Source: Dipteris shenzhenensis
Lineage: Eukaryota; Polypodiophyta; Polypodiopsida; Gleicheniales
Reading direction: 5' to 3' (one strand)
DNA: 64,000 bases
Assembly: GCA_047967505.1 (NCBI GenBank)
Contig: CM106540.1
This document shows, one piece after another, positions 12,353-23,800 of the stretch (within the stretch, counting starts at the first letter, position 1; each line of letters begins with the position of its first letter). The notes under the pieces were generated by a model. That model saw only the letters and a list, made by a program, of their open reading frames with translations, was not told the origin of the DNA and searched no databases. Position numbers and translations under genes: made by a program.

Positions 12353-13510
12353 TTACACATCTATGACTTCAGAGGGCCCTTGCTCCTTCGGAATTGGAGG
12401 CCTTATATATAAATTTATCTGACACTTCATTTTTATGTTACATCCTTTGTCGCAGATGACTTGTTGAACTGAACAACCAAGACTGAATGTAAATCTCTCC
12501 AAAATATATAAAGTTGTTGCAACAAAAAACATGCCAAAAAATAAGGTTATACCTTCAGCACAGGTTTGCTTGGCAGCTGCATAGAACATTGCCTTCAAGT
12601 TTTTTTTGGGAACTCTTACGACAGATATTGCCTTCTTTAATTGGGGCTAACACCAAAGGGAAAGATGCAACTGACATTGGAGTAGGGGCTGAGGTCTTTA
12701 TCACATATGTACCCAAAGCTGAGACAACACCATGTTGTGCAAGCGCTGGGACAGCTTCTTGTATTGGTGGATTGAGACCTGTGCTGACATGAATTTTATA
12801 AAGATACCATGCATACAACAGCAATCAAAGGGACTTAATGAAGCCCATATACTTTGCATCGGATCAAAAGGTTCAATCGTTGGCCCTACACTTCGAAGTG
12901 ATGTTTTCGAGACTCCTGTGCGTATGAAAATATCTAAGGAAAAAAAAGGAAACGCGTTTTTCCAAAGAGAGAATTTAATGAAGAGTTTCCCACACGGATT
13001 TCGAGTTGCAATATCAGAGAAGATGAATGCAAATTGGTCAACAAACTGTCGACTACATCCACATATCTTCTGCCTCACATAAACGTTCCTCAATTCCACA
13101 ATTGTCCGTGTTACATTCAACGATTTCTTCTGTAAGAAATAATGAATACCAACATTAGCAATATGCATGCAAACAGAACCGGTTAAATATGCATAGTCGA
13201 ATTCAACAATCTTGACTTGATACCTTGCATAATTGAACGCACGTCCTCCAAAGGCATTTTCTTGATTTCGCCATATCCATGAGGCCTTTTAACAGACATC
13301 CGAACAGATATTTCTCAAATCCGATCAAAAAAACCAAAATAGGCCCTCGAAACAACCACATAGAAGATAGTGCAATTCAAGATTGTTCGCTGACGCAAAT
13401 TGGATTTCAATAACGTAGGTCCTAAAATATATTTCCATAGTTAAGCTTTCTGATGACAACTTCCTAAGGAATTTGCAAGTAATACGAAGAACATAATCCC
13501 GTTGAACCAA
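12353..13510 (-). other. Possible internal exons of an unidentified minus-strand gene
   Basis: Several open minus-strand stretches with balanced composition: 13510-13325, 13168-12701, 12824-12641 and 12598-12353. The second holds an even mix of residues and a CGCSRQF motif. The last begins MFYAAAKQTCAEG, after which a GTATAA could be a splice donor. I do not recognise the protein. Exon borders cannot be fixed by eye. The DNA differs from the clear transposons around it in lacking any transposase or RT motif. Confidence 0.28.
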
Positions 13511-13654
13511 AAGGCAAAAAAGAAAGACGAGAAAACAAGAAAGACACTAGACAAACGAAAAAGAAGATGCAGATTTTCGTCAATAAAAAAGCAATGATTC
13601 AATTGTGCACGTAGACAGATAAGATAGAACTCGAAGAAAAATGAAGAAATACCG

Positions 13655-14078
13655 TGCGAACAGAGACTTTCTCAAATTCTCTGCTACTAGTATCCATTGA
13701 TTCTCCTGAGCCTACCAATCCATCATCAGAAATCGCTTCTTCCGCTCCTGACATATTGATTACTACCTCCTCATTAAAGAAAGCGTCTGCTAACAAGTAC
13801 ACACCAAAATCAACAAGCAAAGCATCCGGTGGACACACGATGCAACAAATCCTCCTTTTATAAGTGATCAATCGACTCTCATTTGGGAAATCTATTCGCC
13901 ATACCCGTTTCTTCCGTTTGGTCGCTCCGATCATAACCCATACCTTTCCCTGGTGAAGCCTAGAGACTTGCTCTTCCTCTGCCCATGCTTCTCCCTCATA
14001 AGCCGATGCATTGTGGAGGAATGTAGAAGCATCCGAAGGAAGGGACACATAAATTGCTTTCGTGAATGCATGCATCAC
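13655..14078 (-). CDS. Unidentified first exon, divergent from the Jagunal-like gene
   Basis: A 140-codon minus-strand open frame starts at ATG 14078 and is open to about 13655, where the sequence GTTCGCACG is followed by GTATTT, a plausible splice donor. It is rich in charged residues and includes GKVWVMIGATKRKKRVWRIDF and an acidic Ser-rich tail. No family was recognised. Its start lies about 310 bp from the start of the plus-strand membrane-protein gene at 14391, so the two could share a bidirectional promoter. It may be the 5' exon of the coding-like stretches down to about 10.1 kb. Codon use looks real, but the call rests only on length and context. Confidence 0.33.
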
Positions 14079-14390
14079 TCCTGGAATCCATACATACCTG
14101 GAACAATGATGATGTTAAGGCATGCACACAAAGCAGAGAACACGCTGGAAACAACAACACAAATCAAAGCTGTTCGATGCAGACCTCGGTGAAATCCGCA
14201 CCACAAGAAGGAAGACAAGTGGCAGAAGTGGCATGCGCGGATCTGTGGAGGTCCAAGACCCAGTCAGCAGAGCTTCAAGTGGCGCGAACGCGAATGGCCA
14301 TGGGCTTCACTTAGGCCTCCACATGTGGCAGGCCAAAAATTTAACTCTATTCTTTCCTCTAGGGGCAGTGCTATCGGCACCCTAGAAACG

Positions 14391-17300
14391 ATGCGCCCCC
14401 GAGTCCGCGGGTCGGCGCTTTCTAGCAGGCCCTCGGGCACTGATGGTGCTGACTACCCGTTTCGCATGACCGTCGATAACAGTGAGTTTCTAACATAAAG
14501 GTTTCCTGTGGCGCTCGCGACTTTGAATTCGGTTGATTCATTCGTTTAGATCCGGCTTCGTCGCTGTTCTCAGAGATGTGCATTCGCTTTCTAAGACGTT
14601 CCCACGCGTATTGCAGGATACAAGAAGGCAGCGGAGAGGAGATTTCAGCTGCAGAAGCTCTTAATCGCTCAGGTGGAGGCGCGCTTTTTTACTTTGTGTG
14701 CCTCCACTACCGTGACTGAATTTTTAAATGCATGCCGTAGAATGATTGCTATTCAAGGTCACCCTTTAGGTTTGCTGTTGTACTTGCAACGTCAGGTATT
14801 AAGTCATCACTTGGTTAGGAATGCCCACATACCAATGGATGACAAGACATATGCAGTTTTTAATTCAACGAATGCTGGACTCGTACTTAGTGTGAAGTGA
14901 GCGAGGATGTGATAAGGTCTGTGGTCCAATGTGATAGGCTCTAGAATAAGTTTTGTGATCAGAGGATTTTGGAATAATCTAAGCTTTAATGAAGGAATAT
15001 AGCATGGTTGCTTGTAACCCATTCTAGGCAACTTAATGCAATTTCGTTGGCTTGCTTATTTCACTAGGCCAGCAATCGACTGCAGAGTACAAATTTGGCT
15101 CTGTTTACCGTTTGTGTTTGGTGTCAAAGCCGAGGATCATGGAAGGAGATTGTGAGAGATGAGCATGAACCATGTGCTAAACCATTACAGACGTGTATGT
15201 GAGATGCCACAAGATAGAGTAACATGAAGACAATCCATGTGCACAATTGAGATGCTAAACTCCAGATTCATGTCGGCAGGCAGCCAAGCTGGATCGTTGC
15301 AACAACATTGGTCAAGTATAGTACTCCAAACAGCCATGCACTCCCTTAACTAGCTTCAGAGGTTTGAACGCTAGCCGAATGTTTGATATTAGATTCAAAT
15401 TCTTGCTGGTCTAAGACCCTTCCCCTCAATGTCATCCCAATATTGTGCAATGTTTACTTCATGTCAACGTTGCATGTGAAATATTTCATGAAAAACTAGT
15501 CCCTGCTATGTGTGATGGACTTTATGGTTTTCAACCTTGTGACTGCCATGAGATCGAAACTGCACATTGTGTTGTGTTTGGGCATGTTCCTGGATCTCTC
15601 TCTCTCTGTCTCTCTCTCTCTGTGCGTGCGCACACATTTCTGTGTGTGGTGAAATCCATGTAAACCTATATTACAAGAAGCTGTCCCCAAAGTGGAGATC
15701 AGCAAATACGAGCTCAGAAGGTTTCATTGTTAGACAAATATAGAGTGTAATCTATCCGACGAATTGACATGCAACCATAAAAGGATTGCCTGAGTGACAT
15801 TTGGAAATAGTAGGACATGGAAGAAGGAGGCTCTCGAAAGACTCGTCCCTCCACAAAGTCTAGAGTGCCCCCTATCAAACCGCGGGCCTGGAAAGAAATA
15901 GCAGGAACTCATGGGTGACAGGGCAATTTCAAAAAACATGGAGCAAAGATTCCCTAGGAGCCAAACGTCTGTGACGTAGAGCAGGAGCAATATGTCTACG
16001 TGCCAAGAGTTGGCCAAAAGGAATAACACCAAGCATCACTTGCCATAGAAAAACCTATTGACGTAGCAGAAGTTTGTAGGACCAGAGCTGCTGCAATCTT
16101 TTACACCCACACCCACACCCAAACACACACTTTTTTGGGTGAAATCAAGATGTATTATATTACAAGAAACTAGCAAACTATACCCCGAAAAAGAGGGGAC
16201 AAGTAGTTACAACATCAAAAGATCTCATTATAGGACAAAAAGCAAGATAATCTAGATCCCGTCAGGGAGTCAAAGAATGATTTGCTCAACCGTTTCCTCC
16301 TCATTGGTGGAGGAAACGGTTGAGGCAAATATGGGACTGTGCGCGAGCACACACACACGTACGCGTGCGCGTACGTATGTGTATATATTGAAAAAACCAG
16401 GAAAACAACAGGGTAGGCTAAGTAGACTTCAATTTTAGAGACATGACTAACTCAAGGAAAGCTTTCTATTAGAGTTAGTCATCTCTTGTCTGTATACTAG
16501 GGAGTGAGGGCTTGTATGTGGGTGTGCCTGCCCAGTGGGAGGTGTTTCAATTTTAGAGACATGACTAACTCAAGGAAAGCTTTCTATTAGAGTTAGTCAT
16601 CTCTTGTCTGTATACTAGGGAGTGAGGGCTTGTATGTGGGTGTGCCTGCCCAGTGGGAGGTGTACTATATTGGACCTTTCTCATTGTATTTCTGCAGGTT
16701 AGGTGGGGTTCTAGCTAGGGCAAATGCCAGGGTTAGAGGGTGAGTTAGTGGGCCTGGTCCAGGGCCTAGTAAAGGCCACAGTTCGGGCCAGTTTGAGGCC
16801 ATTTTGGAACCCTGACTAGGGCTGGGTCAGCTGACCTGTCTAGGTGGGCTTAACCCGACTAGACTTCGTCGGGTCAGTCAGCCTGGTCAGCGGACCTGAT
16901 CGGTCAGTTCACTGCCAGTTCTTCTCCTATATATAAGGCACAGTTGGCCCTGGTGTTGTTCACATGTTAGGTGCAGTCTACATCCTATTTGTGGTTTCAT
17001 TTGAGGTGCAGTTCAGCCTCAGTTACCCTTGACGTGATTTTCAGTGACAACTCCCCCCACATGGGAGGATCTCTTTTTTACAGAATCATTTTACCTCTAT
17101 AATGAACTTAAGGTACGGGTACTTCTGTAAATTTCTCAGTCATTGCATCTACTGCCCTTTGGGGATTCCGAAGGCCGGTGACAGAATGAATGATGCCAAT
17201 ACATATGCATGTATTGATGCTTCCCCATGTCAATAGATGAGTGTCTAATGATGATATTTCTGTTAGGACACAGAGTCTCGTAGGTGCTTTCGAGTTTCTG

Positions 17301-19252
17301 AAATGCCAGTATGTTGGGAACGTGTGGAAATAAAGTTTCCGGAAGGTCCTTAAATTGAGCCATGAATTCTGGTAGAGGCCAGTGTTTTCCTTTTTCCTTT
17401 TAATTTCTCTGTCCCTTGCAGTGGCTATGTTGCTTTCGTCAAATGTATAATGCTTTTTCTTTTTCTTTTTGGTGGTGTGGTTTGTTTTTAGAGCAGCTTC
17501 AAGATGTTTCTTGAAAACTCCCTCTTTTGAATATGTTATTTTGGTGTTGCAGGCTGCTTTGTACCTAGTAAAAGCTACTTCAGTGATGCTGATGGCTGCC
17601 AAGGGCGAGTTCATTACTGGCATGATAATTGCTTCTTGTACTTTAGGAGGAGCTGCAGTTCTTTCTGGAACAGTAGGTATGGGTATGGAAATGAGGACAC
17701 AGAAAGGAAGAAGGATGTGTAACATTTGTGCAAGGTTCAAAGGGTTTTATATAGATTGTACTGTTACTGAAATCAGATCAGCTATTTGCAAACCAATCAC
17801 ATCATACATTTAACTGTTTGTCCTTAATTAGCCTTCTTTTCTTTCTTCTCACTGGGTCTTTAGAAACTCAGTATAGCTGCTTATGCTTGGGCACTGATGA
17901 CGACATAAGTGTTGCTTTGCTTGCTAAGTATGTCTTCCTGTTGTTTTTCATAAAAGTTTTTGTTTACCTCTTTTTTCTTTGCTTTCATTTTCTCTTTTAT
18001 TTTCTGTGTAAATTTTTGGTCTTTAGAACAACAGAAAATCTAAAATTGTATGATTGGACATATTCTAGTCTGATACAAAGGTATATGCTTTTCTTTCTTC
18101 TGACTATTATTCTATAATCTCTCTCTTGCCGGTTTATCTGTGGCTGCTACTGCTGCCGATTTCCATGCTTCACTTGCCTTTTTGCATTGCGCATCATACC
18201 TTCTGTTACATGGCATTCCTTTGCTTCTATTCTTACCTTTTTTGAAAACATTTATGGGCTGTCTTATTTAAAATTTCTGTCAATCATCTGCTCAACTCTA
18301 CACAAGTCTTGGTCACACTGCATGAAATGCTTTCCTTGTTTTCTGTGCTTCGTCGTATGGCTTGTATCCAGACAGATAATGCATGGTGACGGATTCCAGA
18401 GTCTCTTCAATTTAAATTTCACAATGTGTGTTGGTCATGGAATGATTATGAGGTAATCAACCACACTAGACCTTTGTGGATTCTTGCATGTGTACCCCCA
18501 TGTTATTGAAACTGTGCGTACCATTGCACATTCGTAGACCAAAACATCCACAGAGGGTGGGCAAATGCTTCCCCATGTGTGTTGTTTCCCCTTCATCCTT
18601 CGAGTTTCTCTTTCGTCCTTTCCCTTTTTTGTCATCTTCGTGAATTTCTTCCATCCAAAGTGGGTCTTTGCCTTCCACTGTTATGGGTGCTTGCTTGGGT
18701 TCTATCTGAGCATTGAAGTATTTGATTGTGTTTTCTTTTGAATATTTTGTGATATCTTCTCCCAAATGCATAAAGGAGGGATCGCTGGAATTATTGCTAT
18801 TGTTTTTATAGATGGGGCACTGTGGGGGGGCAAAGTAGCAAGCTGCCATGTATTACCATCTCTTCTTGTTTCTTGATTTCCATCCACATGTATTACTGGT
18901 TTGGATCTGTTCTTACAACCTTTACTGCATTATCCCAAATTTCCCTGATGTAGCATATGTAATCTTTGCTCTTCCAGATTGAGGTCTTTGTGAAACCTTT
19001 TGTTTCTGGAGTCTCATTACCTTCATATTCCCATCTTTCCAATGCTAAGAACACAGAAACTTCTGTTAACTTCTCTTCAAAGCGAGGATCTTGTCCACAG
19101 ACAAGCCTCCTACTAATTTGTTGTCTTATATGTACGTTGGCTTATCTTTGTTTCCTTGTGTTAGCACATTAGTTGTTATTTCATTCTGCTTCTTTTACAA
19201 TTTACAAAATTTCAGGGTTAGGTTGGGTTGTGATGGAAATTTAACCTAATTT

Positions 19253-19302
<50 letters not shown>

Positions 19303-20800
19303 TTCTTCTTCTATTTTTCTGCTCATTTCTTCCTTTTTGCTTAGTAAGCTTTAGGTTTACCATGAGATTCCGGAATCTTTCGAAAACCAGATGGCAGCTT
19401 ATGCTTGGGTACTGATGAGAACATAAGCATACCTTGCTTACTAAGTTTTTTTTTCCCCTCTTGTTTACTCATTAAAAAATTTTTCATTTGCTCTTTTGCT
19501 TGTTCTAAAAATAATAATAATCTGTAAGATTGGATATATTCTAGTCTTATGAAGGTATATATTACTAGACTTGGGCATACTGTATTTATGCTTAGAAGTT
19601 ATGGGATTGATCTACTCAAGAGACTTGGCAGGCTAGCATAACAATGCAGTGTGTATATTGGATAATGCTACATGGCAATCAAGGCTCAACCCCAGCCCTA
19701 ACTAAAAACATCGCCTGTCCTTGAGGGGAAGGGGACCCACATAAGAATGGATTTCATGATGCGTCTACCTACCACAGCTAAAGGACTGGAGTAGTATCAT
19801 GGGCGTGGTGGAGAGAATGACTAAAGTGGCACATCTTGTTGGATCACTCATGGAGGAAGAAAAGAAGATCAAGCAACGGCAAGGATATCATTATAATGAA
19901 GCTTGTTTCACCAAGAAGACATTTAAAGGATCAACATCAAAGACCTCCGAGGATAAAAGCAAGTGTCATTTTTGTGGAAAACCAGGCCACTTTGAGAAGG
20001 ACTAAACCGCATATTCTTCTACATCATAAAAATAAAAGATACACAAAGGTTGGAAGTGTTGAACTTGGATAGATTTTCTTTTTAGATAATCTTTACATCA
20101 CAATAGGCGATTCTTTGTTTCAACAAATTATAGGAATTCCTATGGGATTGTGCTGTCTTTTTAGCAAACTTTTATCTCTTTACTTATGAATTTGGGTTTC
20201 TGCAACTTCTTATCTATATGCTAGCATTTTACATAAGCTTAGCGAAGTTAGGTGTTTTATAATGATTTATTTGTACCAGATGTTCCTGACTTTCAAGACT
20301 TTATGTACAAAGCTGCTTGTGCTTTTGGAGAGGGAACCTATCCTCGTGACGCTTGTGAACTTAACTGCACTTCAAGAGGGGATTCTTGTGGTTCTTGAAT
20401 ATTGTACGCTCTCAATCTGGTGTAGGATTAGAAGTTGATATTGATAAATGTCAACAACCTGAATATAGTGGGGTTTACACATTATAAAGATGCCTCACAT
20501 TGACTCAAATATGGAGTCATTTCTTCCCAATTCCATAGATTTTCCTGCCTTTGTACAACTAAGGAATCTTTTATCACTCAGTGTAGTAATTTGATCACTT
20601 TGCTAAAACACAAGAGGTATAATTTCAAAAAAAAAATGAAAAAAATACGCACAACCTTAGATATGAAGTCTTTATCTACCGTGTATAAGCCCTAGGCATG
20701 CTAATAAGGATTGAACATAAGCTGAACACAAAAAGCGGGGAGTTGGACAGCTGGTTTTTCTTTGAGTTTCACAAAAGAGTTAAATTGAGTATGCATGATG

Positions 20801-20845
<45 letters not shown>

Positions 20846-23800
20846 ATTCCTTTTTTTTGGTCTCTTTTGTTTCTTGATTTTGTTTGTTTATTTTGCCCAA
20901 TAGACTCCATGGGTCTTTAGAAACCCAATATAGGTGCTTATGCTTGGGCACTGATTATGACATAAGCATTGCTTTGCCTGCTATGTATGTCGACCTTTTG
21001 TTTTTCTGTTAGCCCATTTTTCTTCTATTTTGTTTTCTCTTTTATTTTTATCATGGAAATTTGGACTTTAGAACAACAAAAATCTGAATTTGTAGGATTG
21101 GATATATTCTAGTCTTGCAAAGGTATATATTGATAGAGATGCCAAGTGTATGCGGAACTTTTGGAAAGAGCTGTTCGCCATTATGAGAACCACATTTACA
21201 CCAAGTACTTTTAATCATCTTGAATAGAATCGGTGGACATAAAAAGTCAACTAATGGTTGGAGTGCTTTGGGTCTTTTCTTTGATGATACACAGAAAACT
21301 TGGTAATTGGCTTTGTTTTGCTGAGTTTTGTCATAATATCACCAAGCATACGTATGTACTACCTACTGGCCCGGGTTTGGGCTCTTCCGTCCAGAAGCTG
21401 TGGCTCCTGTGCTCTATCAATTTTCTCCTTTCTGAACTTCTCTATAGAAGATCGCTGGCAGTGCCCACTTGTTCGCTGCGCAAGCATGTTCCTGTATGAA
21501 CTTCTCTGAGCTCTCCTTTGGCTGCCAACTCAAGCTACCTTACCAAGTGCGAGATGAAATAACCAAGACTGGCCTAGCAGAACATAGAATTAGCTCAACA
21601 GGTGATGAAGCATTATGCTGACAAGAGGAGAAGAGAGAAGGAATCTGAGGAAGAAGACGTCGTGTATTTGAAGTCACACAAGCATAGTTAAGCATGTATT
21701 CAGAAGAGCAAGAGTATCGTTGAGTATCGTTGAATTCAAGTAAGGCAGGGCCTGCTTGGCAATTGGGAAACTATCCTCTCTTGTGGGCCAATATCCCTCC
21801 TGATGGGATATCTCAAGGTGTATGCCTCAGGCACACCTTGGTTTCTATGTGTGAGTGCTAGAGGCACAGTTAGGTGCCCACAAGCACAGTTAGGTGGTAG
21901 AGAGCCACATAGGATGATTGAGAGAATCTAGGAGCAGATTGAGGAGATGATTGTGGAGCTCTGAAGTCATCAGTGATGTTAGTGAGCATGTATGAGGTGC
22001 CTACTTAAGGACCTCATGAGCTCTTCTTCATTCCATAATGCAAGTATTCTGAGTTTGTGTCCACTCTTTCCTTTCCTTTCAGTTTACCAACATGGTATCA
22101 AAGCCCTTTGATCCCCCTTGAGCCCATTTTTTGCCACATCATCATCTTCTTCTTCATCTTCTTCTTCACCATCTCTCCCTCTTCTTCCCAAAGTTTGCTT
22201 AAGCTTGTTCTCCTCCTGTTCTCAGCCATTTCCCACGTCCTTCCTGCTGGAGATCCACCTTGAAGGGGCGAACCTCTGGCTGAGAGGAATCAAAGAAAAC
22301 CGCGCCCGTTTCGTCGCTATTACACGATTTTCGTCGATTCTTCCTTCTGCGTTTTCTCTCAGCACACCTTATCTTCCTCTAATTCCTTTCAGGGGTAGAT
22401 TCTCCATGCCTTGGGCTATCCTGTGCTGAAATCTGAGCAGCAATGGTTGCTTATTCAAGCTGAAAACAGAGAAAAACCAGTCGACGTTGGAAAGGCAAGC
22501 TATGGAGTTCTGACGCCTTTTTGCGCCTCTTCTTCCCAGAGGATCTTCTGTGGTATAACAGCTCTCTTTTGCCTTAAAAACCCCCTTTTCCTTTGCTTTG
22601 AAGAGTGAGCGACAAGCCCTCCAAGTTCAGCCTTTTAGTTTTGACAGTTTTGGACAAGTTTTTGAAGATGATGCTACATAAAATGCTACTCTAGCATTTC
22701 TGGTTTTTTGAAACTTTCAATAACTTCAGTACAAGTGTGGCTTCAGTTTTGTTTTGAATTGCTAGACCTGGTTTTGATTGGAAAGTATTCATTTTAGCCA
22801 CTTCTATGAAGCATGTAAGAAGAAGCATCATTGTTTGAAACCTGGACACTAGTCTTTGCTACATCAAGTGCTCATATTTTGGAAGCCTTTCAGTTATTTT
22901 TTGCCTTGTAAGAGAGATAGACACTGCCCAATATCTGGGTTAGACCCTCTCATGGCTACCCTATTGAATCTAGAGAAGTTCAATGGAAAGGGCTTCCACA
23001 CATGGCAGATGAAGGTGAAATTTGCATTGATGAGGGAGAACTTATGGGGACTTGTCAAACCGACTCCTACCACTTCTTCTACGGCCTCCAATGCTGGAGA
23101 ATCCTCAACTCCGACACGACCGGCAAGGGATCCAGTTAGAGAAGAAAAAGCATATGGTATCATTGCTCTTGCTTTAGGAGATGATTATATTCACCATATC
23201 TCTGACTTGGAGTCTCCTACAGAAGCTTGGCAGAAGCTTGACATGATTTTTGGTGCTAGCTCTCACATCTCTAAACTATCACTTAAAATCTCTTTCTTTG
23301 AATTGAAGATGGCTAGTGGTACTACTTTAGCAGCTCATGTCAACTATATGCGGAGTCTTATTACTCAATTAGCTTCTATCAACTCTCCTATTACTCCAGA
23401 TGATGCTATGGCAGTGTTACTTAAGAGTATGCTTGAAGATTATGATCACATAGTTACCACTTTGAAAAATCTTCATAATCCTAATCTTGAAGGTATTATC
23501 TCTGCTCTCCAAGAAGAAGAAAGGCATATGGAGCTCAGGAAAGGCAATGACACTGTTTATGCTGTAAAAGTCCAGAAGGGCAAGTATACCCCTTGCAATC
23601 ACTGTGGAAAGACAAATCACCTTTCAAAGGACTATTTCAAAATGAATCCATGCAAGCATTGTGGCAAGAACAACCATAATGAGAAGTTTTGCAGAGCCAA
23701 AGCAAAGACAGAAAATGCAAATCTACTTTCAGTTGATGAGCCTCCACAAGATGAGGCATCCTTTGAAGATTATGCATTTTAAAACATCTCTATGTATGCT

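Noticed and set aside
12732-13082. 116-codon plus-strand open frame
   Set aside because: Antisense to better-composed minus-strand stretches. No motif.
17108-17740. 210-codon minus-strand open frame
   Set aside because: Overlaps exon 3 of the Jagunal-like gene in antisense and crosses a poly-Lys low-complexity stretch. The plus-strand exon explains the better part.
17880-17910. CTGATGA resembling a box C of a C/D snoRNA in repeat copy A
   Set aside because: The motif is not kept in copies B and C, and no box D or terminal stem is seen.
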